In this document: in pieces, positions 1 through 11,844 of the stretch
How the letters are laid out: each line of letters begins with the position of its first letter
Position numbering within the stretch: position 1 is the stretch's first letter
From: Welwitschia mirabilis
Lineage: Eukaryota > Gnetophyta > Gnetopsida > Welwitschiales
NCBI GenBank assembly: GCA_051453625.1
Contig: JBOZIK010000001.1
Coordinates: 110,051,951 to 110,115,950 of the forward strand
Reading direction: 5' to 3'
DNA length: 64,000 nt
Program-made: the position numbers and the translations under genes
The notes under the pieces: model-generated
Seen by the model: the letters and a program-made list of their open reading frames with translations, nothing else
Database searches by the model: none
What the model was told of the DNA's origin: nothing

Positions 1-251
1 CTATCAATGTTAAATTTTATGATTTCTATATATGTATGACATTTATTTATTCTATGATAACATGCTTAAGTAGGGGGCTTAGGGATATCTTCAGCATTTG
101 TATAGTTAATCTGTTTGTGATGTCTATTTTTAGATGACTTAATTAAACTCAATTCACATCTTTTTAATGTTATTTTATCTTAATCAAATTGCCTCGTACT
201 ATAGTTAATTGCTCACTTTATCAAGGATTGACAAGGCTAAGTAAGAAGCTA
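1..251 (+). mobile_element. 3' internal end of LTR element C with polypurine tracts
   Basis: This stretch matches the reverse complement of 63208-63420, the interior of element D, so it is the last internal part of a same-family element running into its 3' LTR. Two purine-rich tracts are visible: TAAGTAGGGGGCTTAG near 68-83, and an eroded one, GCTAAGTAAGAAGCTA, just before the LTR at 252. In D the second tract is the intact AAGTAGGGGGCTA. No coding sequence is seen. The rest of C lies outside the window. Confidence 0.7.
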
Positions 252-1500
252 TATTGCAATGCTAATTTATAGGAATTTGATAGTGTATTTTGAGTGCTTT
301 TATAGGACATCTATATAGGTTTGAATGCAAAACTAATGATTATGGAGATCTGATAAGATGATCACTGAAACATGTGATTCTTAGCATATTTGGAGGTTTA
401 TTAGCCTTATTCTAATACTACATACTTGAAAGAAGGATTTATCATGCAAAAAACTAACTTACCTCTGAGATTGGAGATAAGGAAGCATATTGTCCACTCA
501 TTTGTCCCCATGATAGGCAGGAAGACAACATTACTGACATGAACAAAAGATGTGGGGATGATAGTAGGACATGAAGCTAATGAAGTACCTTTAGATGTAG
601 GATGTTGTCCCCTCTGTCATCCCCACCATAGCCATAACAATAGCTATTTTTCTATGGTCAAAAAGAACTATCTTTATAATGGGTCCAAGTAACTCATTTG
701 GGCTATTAGGATTTCTTTCTGGACTTTAAGAGTAAGCTTTTAGAACTTCAATGTAAAACAATAAATACCCTTCCTCTCCTTCATTTCTGTTTCCATCGTT
801 TATGCCCAATATGCTTGTGAAGAAAGATTGAATAATAAGAGGTCTATCCAGTAGCTATAGAAGGGAGTTCATTTAGTGTTAGGCTAAGTCTCTTCCATTA
901 AGGTATTGCTATTTCATTGTAAGTGAATGTAAATTTCTTTAAATCAATATAATTACACTTCTATTACAATTCTGTTTATGTCCCTTATGATTTAAGTTAA
1001 TTCTAGTTTAATTGACAATTTTATAATTTACTTAGATCATAAGGGAAACCTTTGTTAAGTTTGACATTGGTTAGTTTATATTTTCATTATTATTCTATTA
1101 TCAATCTACATTTCATTTCATAATTTTACTTGGTATATCTCATAGTTCACATTAATTAGGAATAAGTTAAGTACTCTTCTTAATTAATTTGAATTACAGA
1201 GAAGCTAGTTCTTATGATAAGAGGATTAGGATCCAATAGAATTCATTCCAGTTCCATTTGCATTTCTCTTCATTTACTTTGCATTGCATTTTACTTCATT
1301 ATTTACTTTCATTTATTAAATGATAGAAATACTAAAAATACCTTTTTAAATCTATTCTCTAACTCTGATTCTAGTGCCTTCATTAGGATTATGACATTTA
1401 AGTAAACTCCCATCTATACTAGCATGTGTTCTTCTATAAGTTATTTGATTTACAGGTTTACCTAAAGGGCTTCAGAATTGCATAAATTTGCATTACAACA
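252..1500 (+). repeat. 3' LTR of element C
   Basis: Aligned by eye over its length with the LTR of D (61808-63207, opposite strand). Shared blocks include the start (CTATATTGCAATGCTA against CTATGTTACAATGCCA), a TATA-like AATAAATACCCTTC near 760, TTAGATCATAAGG...AACCTTTGTTAAG near 1035, and the end ATTGCATAAATTTGCATTACAACA-type sequence finishing at 1500. The first two bases are now TA instead of TG. It is preceded by a polypurine tract, so it is the 3' copy. Beyond 1500 the similarity stops, which marks the flank. It is much more eroded than the D copy. Short open frames inside it (for example 1214-1405) are not genes. Confidence 0.72.
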
Positions 1501-2959
1501 TAGGGATCAACTAAAAGAAAATGAGGGTGACCAACTTTAATGACAACACTAGATGGAGTCAATCATACATTTTGAGGGATTAACTAGTTATGAAAAAAAC
1601 AGGATTTTCTTATACATTTGGATACCCATTTTTCTCCATTAGAGGATCTTTTCACTTGTAAAAAGCCCTAAAAAGATTTTTCTATATATTTTCCAAGAGT
1701 TAAAATCACTATACCATTGTAGAACTCATTGGTACATCCTCTATCTAACCAAGGATGAATAAATAGTTATGGTTATTATTTGTACTTGGTCAATCAGTTG
1801 CACTATACATTTAAGGATTATATTATCATCTCAAGTAGTATAGAAATATCATTCTTGATCTATAGATCTTGTAGAATCTATGCATTATGACACACCATTC
1901 TCACACATCCCGTTCTTTTTAAAGGTTGAGACTGAGCCCTAGAAAAGTTTGATTGTAAAGGTTACACATGGAATAAAATACCTATAAAGTGATTAATGAA
2001 GATTTGGATTAGAATTTGGTAGAAGCTAATCACTGAGAGTGGAGCAAGAGGTTTTCCAAACTGCTATAAATCATGTATTCATCTCCATTGATATTCTTTT
2101 GCATTTAGTTCTTTACTTTTAGATTATTTTCTATTTTTCTTTTTACACAAATATTTATTAATCATTTTACGTGAAGATATATTATGAATATATTTGTTTA
2201 AAATTTTAATTCCTATTAATCCCCCTAGGATTATAGATCCTTCACAAGCCTATCATTATAGATGTCTACTCTTCTAATAGTTGTAATAGTTATAACAATT
2301 ATATAAGTTGCCAACCAATCTTGATAGTTACCAAACATTAATCAAACTATCATGATAATTACAAAATGGACTTCATAAAGTAAACTTATTTAAGATTATT
2401 AGAAACCATCAAAGAGGGAATGATAGAAGAATGAACACATTGGAGAGCCATGGAGTAATAAGTGAATTCTCAAATAAATACTATTAAAATCAATTAAATT
2501 AGGTTTCTTCATAGAATCAAGAACTCTCTAATAAGATTGACTTTCTTCTTTCATGTTTGAAATAATCAAATCACTTAATGAAGCATGATCTATATGCACC
2601 ACCAAAATAGACCTCCACTTTTAGATAAAACTCTTCTACTAGACTAGTTAATCTCTAAAGTTTACAAATACAATTATTGAATGTATAAGTCAATTTTCAA
2701 TTATTCCTATCTAATTAAGTAAACAATAAAATAGTGTAAGATAGAAAAAGAAATAAAATCAAAAACATAATTTATTTATAAATCTATGATGATAAAGTAG
2801 AAACTAAAGAAGAATTTATGTTATGGCTTTAATAAATTAAAAAAATACTTTAATGTATAAAATACACCATTAAAGAAAAGATGTATCTATGCTACTGCCT
2901 TTATCACTAAAAATGTAAAAGAATGATAAATTAAATGCCAATAAAAATTTAATCATAGA
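1501..2959. other. AT-rich flank of element C, no gene seen
   Basis: No LTR end, coding frame or RNA gene could be recognised. Stop codons are dense in all frames. It may include the 5' part of the gag-bearing remnant that follows. Confidence 0.4.
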
Positions 2960-3430
2960 ATCACTTGAGAGATATTTTTTATAGAAGAACTTAATAAGAA
3001 GTTTATTCTTGATGACTTTATTGAGGATTAGATGGTTGAATTTTAATGTCTACATTTTGAAAATCATCCATTGGATAAGCATGGATTAGAATTTCAATTC
3101 TTAATAAAGTATTAAAAAAATTTCTTAGAAAGCATCTTATTAATATGTTTATTGAAATGCTTCCACTAAAGATCTAAAGCTTACTACATGTATTATAAAT
3201 TAAATCAATTAAAGATGCTTACAAGAATATGAGGTACTATCTTGAAGTACAAGACAAGAGATGGATAAATAACTAATCTAGTTAAGAAAGAACTATAACT
3301 TCTATGAGAAATCAATCTTCTCATGATGGATTCTAAGGCAACAACATTTGTCATGAACGTAAGAAGGAAGGATACATTACTAAAAACTTCCCTTCTAAGA
3401 ATTAACATATTTATCCTTCCACATAGAATC
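2960..3430 (+). pseudogene. degenerate Ty3/Gypsy-type gag fragment with a ruined zinc knuckle
   Basis: Around 2985-3110 one frame reads IEELNKKFILDDF, then stops at likely former Gln codons, and continues with text that aligns with the Retrotrans_gag pattern (W..L...F...F, EF..L, aromatic and Leu-rich helices). Near 3340-3400, in a neighbouring frame, is ICHERKKEGYITKNFP. This matches a CCHC knuckle (C-x2-C-x4-H-x4-C) in which only the first Cys survives; the others read Arg, Tyr and Phe. The order gag core then knuckle fits a Gypsy, perhaps chromovirus, gag. No protease or RT was recognised downstream. An endogenous pararetrovirus remnant cannot be fully excluded. Family assignment is tentative. 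Confidence 0.4.
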
Positions 3431-4702
3431 AACCTCAAGAACAAAAATTCCAAGTATCATCTCCAAAGTGCCTATAAGAAGCTCTACACATAGTTTTTTT
3501 TTAATTAGTTTTAGTTTTAGAATAATATATTTCTATTTTTTGTTTTCTTATTGATTTCTTAGTAAACAATGTTGTCTCTTATAAGTTTCTAACCTTCTTT
3601 TATTATTCAACAAATTAAATATCATATTCTTTAATAAATATGATTATTTAGTAGGAGTAAAAGAAAGTAAACATTAGAATTGACTTTCATAAACCAACCT
3701 TATAAGTTCCATATTCATTTGGAGAATGAATTCTTAAGAGGAATGGAGAGGAATTGGTTTTAACTTTTACATAGAAAGTTTTTAAATTTTATGAAGCCTC
3801 ATAGGCTATTATTTCAAGTAGGGATTCCAAGTTTCTATGTAGAGTTTAGTACCACTCATTATCTAAAAGCTAAAGACCTATAGATCTCAATTCAATGTTC
3901 ATCTTTTAAGGCTATGTATAGAAGAAACTACTTAACTCTAATAAGTTCATTAGACTCCATACAAAGAAATATTAGAAGAAATAATAAACCAAATTCTAAG
4001 AAGAAGCTCAAGATTAGTATAAGAAATTCTATAACCTTGTTAAATGTTTTAAATCAAAGATCAACTACTACTATAAATTATAAAAATAATTGAAGGTTTG
4101 ACTTATATGTTGGAGTGATCATCTAAGACGATTTAACTTTTTTTGATAATTCATATCATTCTTTCAAAGCCCTATAATAAATGATAAAGTTAAAGATTAC
4201 ACACATGATTGAAAGGACATTCTTTTAACGCTTAATATTACTTTTAACATTTAGTTTAAGGAGATACTAGACACTTATATCAAGAAACTCTAACAGAGAA
4301 TCATAAAGAAAGTATTAAGTAAAATATACATATTATGATAAGGATATATGAAGAAATATGGAGTGAAAACATCCATTAAGGAGTTAATGCTTGAGACTAA
4401 AGATGGATAACTAGGGTATGCAAGCACAAATGGTTTATCCACTAAAAAGTTAATACTTAAGGATGATTTCAGAAACGAATGAGGGAAATGAAATGTTCTA
4501 AAACCACTTTTAATTAATTAATTTTTGTTAAATAAAATTAAAAATGAAATTAAGCATAATAAATTTATAACAAAAGGATGTGATCCTTAAATTATAATAT
4601 TTATATCTTCATCTTAGTTCTTAAGCCTATCACATTAGATGAGGGCGGATAGACTAGGTGGATGTAACCAATGATAACCTTGACTGATCTCTAAGGGTTC
4701 CA
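3431..4702. other. uncharacterised sequence between gag remnant and element A
   Basis: Several interrupted frames run on the plus strand (for example about 3690-3960), but none matched a family I can name. It probably belongs to the same dead element as the gag fragment, up to the start of element A. Confidence 0.35.
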
Positions 4703-5779
4703 TGTTACAAGGTGAATTGATAATATTTAACATCATGTTTGAAGTCTATTTTTAGGTCCTTTTTTATGTTTAATGCTTAAATTGATTATTTTTTATCTTA
4801 ATGACTAAAGATAATGAATTAATAGTAATCGGGATTAAAACTAAGTAATTATGTAGAATTTAAGAAAAGCACAAGGCAAGCAATGGTTAATAGAGATATC
4901 ATGTTTTAAAGATTAAGTGTTAGACTCATCATAATAAATTCTAGCTTATATAATAATAAAAAGTTTCTTTCTAACACTACAAAATTAGAAATCTTATCTA
5001 TCCTACCTAGGCTATATGAGAAACTTCACCTAATACAAGAAGATAATATAACAAGATGAGAAATCTTATTCATCCTATGTAATCTATATGACAACATTCT
5101 AATAACCCATTTGTAACTATCACCTACCACCATAAGCTAATATCTCTTAATCATCTTAGCCTAATCCTCTCCTATAAAAGGGCCTTAGTACATCATTTGT
5201 AAGCATCTTTCATGCATCAATTATTGTTATGATGAATTGGAATTTAATTGAGAAAGAAATCCATCAAAATTAGAAGAGAAGCTTACCTTGGTATTAGGAT
5301 ATGTTTTCTCCTTAGAGGGGTGACTAATTTTAAAGTGGATTTAAGACTTTTTTTTAATAAAAAATTAATTTTTCACACTATTTTTCATCTTATTATCTCT
5401 ATAGTTTATGTTGATTACAATTAAAATGACATTAATTTGTAATTAATATAGATTATAAGGGTCAATTTAGGTGATAGCAAATTAGTCAAATTTGTTAAAA
5501 CTTGCATTTAAAATTGCATTTCATTTTTACTAATTGCATTTCTTCATAATTACCATTGCATTATTATCATTCATATTTATAAAATATATAAATATATCTT
5601 CTTATTCCAAATAAATTTCCTAAACTATCTACTAATATTTTTTCCTAGTTTATGACATTTGTGTTAATCCTCTTATATAAGTGTGTTTTTGTTCAAAGCT
5701 ATGATAATATTTTTAGGTTTTAAACTTAAAGATTGATTAAAATAGTTTGGATAAAAGATCATGAATTCATACTACAACA
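4703..5779 (+). repeat. 5' LTR of element A
   Basis: Starts TGTTACAAGG and ends ACTACAACA, that is TG...CA. It contains two copies of a unit of about 70 bp built on AGAAATCTTATCTATCCTAC (about 4985 and 5060) and a TATA box at 5173. It matches 9283-10300 in the same orientation and the two outer parts of LTR K. Confidence 0.75.
5173..5180 (+). promoter_or_regulatory. TATA box of element A 5' LTR
   Basis: TATAAAAG in CCTATAAAAGGGCC. It sits at the same place as TATAAAAG in the 3' LTR and TACAAAAG in LTR K, so it is the conserved RNA polymerase II start region of this LTR family. Confidence 0.6.
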
Positions 5780-5781
5780 TC

Positions 5782-5800
5782 TTTATAACGTTATTAGGAA
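5782..5800 (+). promoter_or_regulatory. primer-binding site of element A, tRNA-Asp type, decayed
   Basis: TTTATAACGTTATTAGGAA lies two bases after the LTR. Against the usual plant Athila/Tat site TTGGCGCCGTTGCCGGGGA, most mismatches are C-to-T or G-to-A. The intact bases and position support the call. It could not prime now. Confidence 0.55.
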
Positions 5801-8800
5801 GAAGTTTAAGAAAGTTTAGAAGATTGGTTTTTATTACTCAAGTAGTTGATTTGGTTTCAAGTTGTTTACTTGTATAGTATGCACATATAATTTTTTTTTA
5901 TTTCTTAGTTTATCTTCCACTTTTATTTTTTAGTTTATCTTGTAATTTTTCTTGCTTAAATTTTCTTTTATTCTAATTTATATTAGTTTTTATTTCTATG
6001 TTATTGTTGGTTTTTCTTTTTATGTAATCTTAGGGGTGCTACTATTACAAAATGTTTTTAATCTATACTTTGATTTTGGGTAATTTGGATGATTATCATA
6101 CACACCTCCTTCCTCTTTATTTTTCTTAGTTACTTCCATGGATAAAAGAAGACTATAAGAAATATTTGATAATGGAAAGAGAAGCTTGGATTTTAGAAAA
6201 AAGGGAAAGACATTACATGAAATATTTGAAGAAAGAAGAAGAGAGTTGTAAATGAATAATGATGTTAAAACTAGGAAATGAGCCTCTGCCTTCTTCTTTT
6301 TTTTTTTTTTGGTCTTATTATTATTATCCTTTATGTAGGAATAATGATTATTACTTTCAACATTTTAGAGCTCCTACCTCACATAGAAAAGAATTCTATA
6401 ATTAATTGATTGTATCTCAATCCCTTTTCATAAAGGAATAGAAAAAAGAAATTTCTTATAACCATAAAGTTATTATAGACACTAAAGTAACCATGATTAT
6501 TTACTTCATGATCTAATAGAAGAACTTAATAAAATATAAGAGACTTCTAACAAAAACATGATATACCTTATAGACATAATTCAACAAATAATGATAGAAA
6601 ATGAGATATCTCAAGGTGCTCTTGTAACACAACATTCTAATGTCTACATTAGTATGTCTACTATCTCTCACCTTTAGAATGAGGAGAAAAACATCAAATT
6701 TTCTGCACGTAGTAACAACTTATATTTTTATAATGATCTTTTATATGGTCAATATCTAATAGAAGATATTTAATATAAAAATAATGATGTTTTAACTTAC
6801 TAATTAAATAAGAATGATGAGGATGATGATTTAATAGATGATGGTATAACGATATTATATTATATCCCCATTATTCACTTACTTTTTGAAATGAATGTGA
6901 AAGAAAAGAATCAATTCTAAAGAAATCTGAAAATTTCTTAACCTATGATGAACATAGTTATTTACATTTTTCTTTATGAAATTTTGATATATCTAATAAC
7001 TTATAGAATTATGATAATGCAAGAAGCTTATGATGTAGACAATAAGAAAAAGGAGAATAAGGAAGATGTTATAGAAATTTAAAAAATTCCAATAAAGGAT
7101 AAACTTCTCATATCCCTTAAAGTAATCAAACTTGAATAGTCAAATCCTATCAAAATATTTATTCATTTCTCCCACTTATGCTCCCCAATGAAAATCAAAA
7201 TACTATTATTTATTTCATCCCTAATTCCACATTACCTTATAATTTTGGAAAACATGAATTAGGAAATATTGAAATTTTAAATTGCAAAAAACCTTATCTT
7301 CTTGATGTAATTTCATGTCTTATAGTTAAATCTTAGAGAATTTATCAATCTTACTAAACATGCCCTTATCAATCATCCTAATATGCCTTCTAACGTCTCT
7401 TGAATTCATGTTTGAGTAGTTCCATTAATGGTCCATGAAATGATAATCACATTTTACATCAATTTAATAAGAAATTATTTTTAAATAAACTTTATCAATT
7501 TTTCATCTCTTATTTAGCTTGTAAAATTTTTATTACTAAGGTGTTATTAATTTATTTATTTTACAATCAATTGATTTTATTTAATAATAATCATATTATT
7601 AATTTATTTCTATATAGTTTGGTCCTTTTTTTCTAGAAAAGGTACAATGCAATAACTATATTAGAATATGTATCTTTTTAGCATGAGAATAAATGGAAAG
7701 AAAATAAACTATATTCTAATGAAAGTAATTGATTTAGTGGAGCCTCTTTTCTTAAGGAGATGTCCATCATTTATCCTTACATGAATATAATTATTTAAAT
7801 AGTTTCTCATTTTCAACATCTATTAACTTGACTTTATTTTAGTTTTGTAGTATATATAAGAATTTTAGGCATTTACAATTCATGGATGTTAAATTATATT
7901 TCAACCAATTAAAAGGAATTAAAATGCCTATGAAATCTTATTCTAAAAGAGGAAAATGTTCTTAATTAGTTACTCATATTATATACTTTTTCTCTTTATC
8001 AACTTCATTTTTATTAAGACTATAAGTTATTAGTATTTTGATAATGCATAATCTGCTTTTCATGTTTGTTGTAAAAAAAGCAAAAAAAAAATATAGAAGA
8101 TAGATAGAAAAAGAAAAAGAAAGATAATTATCAAAAGAAAAAAATTAAATATAAATTTATACTATGAGATCACTTTTGATAATCACTTCCAATCTATCTC
8201 AGGGATTACTGCATCGAAGATAATGTTGCTTAACCATAGTTCTCCTATTTGATTGATTCTATCACTTGTGATAAAATTAGGATTAGTGTTTAAAAATGAG
8301 AACTCCATAATGTAAGAAATCTAAAGCAAAAAGAGGTACACCTCAAAGTGTACCATGATAATTTCATTATTAAGAATTATTAATTTGTAGAATCCTTTTA
8401 AGTTAATGCTTTAGACTATAGCTATGATATGTTAAATTCAATTAGTACATTATCATTCTCATCCATGTCATTAAAGTAGAACCATGATGTATAATTAATT
8501 GGGAATCATGTATCTATAATTAAAAACTAGAGATACAAATAAGTAATTAACTTCAAATAGAATATGTTCTAATGTAATATGTTTTTTTCATTTATTAACC
8601 TAGAACTTTTTAAAGTTGTTAAGATTACTTTTTTTTATTTATAATTGGATCATAGGATTCGAGTAATTGATTTGATATTTTAAACAATTCCTTTTTATTT
8701 TAAATAAAGTATTAATTTTTAAAATATTAGCATTTAGGACCTAAGTAGTTATTTTTTTTTCATGATGATTTAGCTTCCTTTGATTTATTTTCTTTTCTTT

Positions 8801-9282
8801 TCTTATTTTATGCTAGTGTGTTTCCATCCTATACTTTATCTCTTTTCCTTATCTATCTGTCATAATAATTTAAATGCTAAAGTATCTTGTGCTTTTTTAC
8901 TTCTTGGCTTTCACTTTTTATATTACATCCCTTAAAACTTTTACCTTGCTCCTTTTGATCATTACATGTAAACTTACTTTATGATATTAATTTATCTACC
9001 TCATTGAAGTGGAATATTTATAATTGTAAAAAGATTAGCTATGATCGAAATGAGTTTGTACACTAAACTATGTTCTTCATAAAAAGTCATAGTTCTAAAT
9101 TTAATGAGTATTTTTTTTCATGACATTTAAGTAGAATATCTTTTTGATATGCTAAAATGAGATGCACTCTATGTTTAACAATGTAAGACAATTTATACTT
9201 AAGTATTTTTTTCATCCCTTTGTTACTTCTGTTATTTTCCACTATGTTTATTATGGATTGATAAACTCTTAGTAATGGGCTA
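5801..9282 (+). mobile_element. internal region of element A, no recognisable polyprotein
   Basis: About 3.5 kb with no zinc knuckle, protease, RT or integrase motif in either strand. Pieces such as 6120-6250 and 6540-7100 have longish interrupted frames rich in Glu, Lys, Asn and Asp, which may be remains of a gag-like or accessory frame. The last 250 bases resemble the end of element B, for example ATGCACTCTATGTTTAACAA against ATGCATTCTATGTTTAATAA. The length is less than half of an autonomous Gypsy interior. It therefore looks like a non-autonomous derivative or one with an internal deletion. Confidence 0.5.
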
Positions 9283-10300
9283 TTTTATCAACCACATTAG
9301 CCATATTTAACATCATGTTTATAGTGTGTTTTTAGGTGCTTTTTTTAGGTTTAATGCTTAGATTGACAAATTTTAATGTTAAGGACTAAAGATGAAGAAT
9401 TAAAAATAAGTTGAATTAAAATTGAGAAATTATAAATCATTTTAGAAAAGCACGTGACATGTGACGTTGACAAAGAAGACACATGGTAGTGACATGTGGC
9501 AGCGATATTGAACACACATAGAAATAGCATTAGTTAGTAGAAGCATCATGATTTAAAGGTAAGTGTTGGATTCAACATGACAAATTTCAGCTAATACAAG
9601 AAGATAAATATTCCACCTAATTTTACAAGATTAAAAATCTTATCCATCCTACTTAGGATATGTAACAAACTTGACCTAACACAACAAGATGAAGATTTCA
9701 CCTTATACTATAGGATGAGGATCTTATCCATCCTAACATGGGTACATAAAAAACATTATAATCACCCAATTATAACCATTACCTACTACTACAAGTAAAA
9801 GGCTCCTAACTACCTCAATCCTATCCTCTACTATAAAAGGGTTTTAAGCCCTCATTTATAAGCATGTTTCATGCATGAATTGTTCTTATGATGAATTGGA
9901 GTTCAAGTGAGTAAGAAATCCAGCAAGGTTAATAGAGGAGATTACCTTGATGTTGGATTATGTTTCCTTCATGGAGGAGTAACTATGTTTAAAGTGGATG
10001 TAATACATTTTGGTTAATAAATAATTAATTTGTTTTATGCTATTTTTTATATTATCTTCTTTATATTTTATGTTGATTACAATTAAAGTAATATTACTTT
10101 GTAATGGGTATAAATTATAAGGAATAATCTAAATGATTACAGATAGGTTAAATTAGTTAAAACTTGCATTTAGGATTACATTGCATTTTCACTTATTACA
10201 TTTCATTATTATCATCATTGAATGATTCTCATTTAATTATTATTTATATACTATAAAATATTTTTTATTAAAAATCAATTTCCTAAACTATTTGTCATGT
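9283..10300 (+). repeat. 3' LTR of element A, end missing
   Basis: Same order of blocks as the 5' LTR: TTTAACATCATG, the duplicated ATCTTATCCATCCTA units at about 9635 and 9720, TATAAAAG, and TTTCATGCATGAATTG after the TATA box. Similarity ends near 10300; the last 160 or so bases are replaced by unrelated sequence before the gap. Confidence 0.72.
9832..9839 (+). promoter_or_regulatory. TATA box of element A 3' LTR
   Basis: TATAAAAG in CTACTATAAAAGGG, at the position equivalent to 5173-5180 in the 5' LTR. Confidence 0.55.
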
Positions 10301-10373
10301 CTAGATTTTAGGGTTTAGGATTCTAAATAATTCTTAATGTTATGGAATCTCAAACTAGTTTCATTATTGCATG

Positions 10374-10473
10374 NNNNNNNNNNNNNNNNNNNNNNNNNNN
10401 NNNNNNNNNNNNNNNNNNNNNNNNNNNNNNNNNNNNNNNNNNNNNNNNNNNNNNNNNNNNNNNNNNNNNNNNN
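10374..10473. other. assembly gap of 100 N
   Basis: A run of exactly 100 N, the usual placeholder for unknown length. It separates the broken 3' LTR of A from Copia F, so continuity across it is not proven. Frames that run through it are not real. Confidence 0.98.
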
Positions 10474-11209
10474 AAAGAAAAATAGAGTTTTGATTAAATT
10501 GAACCAAACATTCATATTACAAATCAACAACACCTCAATTATGGATACACTATCCAATACTAAGAAAGACATCTTTTTGCAACAATAATGAATGAACCTC
10601 TTACCCTTCAATCTCCTGTCATGAGAATTCCTAGTGTTAAACAAGTTAAAAATGGAGTTGAGGATAAAGGAGGTATTTATTATAAAATAGACTTTAAAAC
10701 TAATAAACATTAATAGACATGCTAATAACCCTAACAGCTACATAAGAAGATGCAAGCCACATGGTAAAACTTCGATGAAGTTTAATGAAGCATTATTTTT
10801 AGGTGTCATCCTACTAGTCATCTGAATGTCATAAGAGATGATTCAATATCATACATGTTCCAGATGAGCTACTAGATTAAACCAATAAGCATCCTCCTTA
10901 GCTTAATTAATTCTATCATCTGTATAGTCATTAGGATAATAAGATCAATGTTCGACTTTTGTCAAGTATTCTTTGTATTGAATTAGTCTTTTTGATTATA
11001 GGATTACTGCTTCAAAAGGAAAGTATTTGTAATTTGCATCAAATGCTACCAAACATGATGAAGATTGCATTTTTTCATGACATTTACCTTAGTTCTTCAT
11101 CATCATCAAAACTTAGCATAACATGTCTAATGTCTTGCAAAACTACTCAAAATACCCTATCAAATACATACAATTTGGTAGTGCACTAGTTATCTGAGAA
11201 GATATCATT
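10474..11209. other. sequence upstream of Copia F integrase, no domain recognised
   Basis: A frame at 10959-11189 is in phase with the integrase that follows and could carry the end of the Copia gag-pre-integrase region. It lacks the expected WH...H finger. No LTR, PBS or protease of F was seen. Confidence 0.35.
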
Positions 11210-11844
11210 AATTCATCTAGACATTTTTGGTCTATTTACCTCTCTAATCCTAAGTAGTTATAAGTATTTTAGTACATTTATTAAATATTTTTCTAGATTA
11301 TGCCATGTGCATTTTCTGAAATATAAATATCAAGGCTTCTAATATTTTAATATCTTTCAAAGATGAACTAGAGGAGAAATAGGTGCAAAAATGAAATGCT
11401 TAAGAATAGATCATGTGCATAAGTATCTATCAAATGAATTTTAGTCCTATTGGAGAGATAATAAAATTAGACCATAGCTTTATACACCCCATAATAAAAT
11501 AGATTCACAAAAGGAAAGAATCATTCTTTTGTAGGCATGTTAAGAAGCATGCTACTTTAAGTAATTAATACATTAAATTACCTTTAGAATTACATGGTAA
11601 CCAGACATCTTGATCATTCCATCCCATATGAGCAATGTTATGATATAAAACCCAATTTACTAGATTTATAAAGTTTTGGATCTAATTGTTTTGTTAAAAA
11701 TAAAAAACCTAATAAATATAATATGAAATCTAGATCTAGGTCATGCATTTTTCTTGGATATTCTAGTTAAAGCAAGGCATATAGATGTCATGATTCCAAC
11801 TCAAGAAAAATTTTTAAATGCATTGATGTTAAATTTATGCCTTT
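11210..11844 (+). pseudogene. Ty1/Copia element F, integrase fragment
   Basis: Reads IHLDIFGLFTSL near 11210, matching the start of the Copia integrase core (H-D-I-x-G-P-F) with the first catalytic Asp kept. Near 11390 is LRIDHVHKYLS, aligned to LRSDNGGEYLS, so the second Asp survives although its neighbours are changed. The TPQQNG..ERK block reads as an eroded TPHNKIDSQKER. Near 11725-11830 the linker motif CIFLGYSS...KAYRCHD and a DVKF block close the integrase. TAA and TAG stops sit where Gln is usual. The integrase normally joins mobile-element DNA to chromosomes; this copy is dead and is cut by element E at 11845. It continues at 18652. Confidence 0.8.

Larger units (their letters stand above)
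4703..10300 (+). mobile_element. LTR retrotransposon A, probably non-autonomous Ty3/Gypsy
   Basis: Two direct LTRs (4703-5779 and 9283-10300, roughly 80-85% alike in the parts compared by eye) bracket about 3.5 kb. A PBS resembling a decayed tRNA-Asp site follows the 5' LTR, and a purine-rich stretch (AGTAATGGGCTA) precedes the 3' LTR. The LTR starts, the ATATTTAACATCATG-type motif and the region before the 3' LTR resemble element B, so A and B are related. No gag, RT or integrase motif was found inside. The 3' LTR loses similarity about 70 bp before the 100-N gap. Confidence 0.75.

Noticed and set aside
3205-3453. Minus-strand 82-codon frame
   Set aside because: Antisense to the gag-like zinc knuckle; no similarity of its own.
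2960-4500. Endogenous plant pararetrovirus
   Set aside because: The CCHC region alone does not separate it from Gypsy gag, and no movement protein, coat or pararetrovirus RT could be supported.
10315-10710. Open frames crossing the first N run
   Set aside because: They exist only because N codons hide stops; the flanking peptides match nothing.
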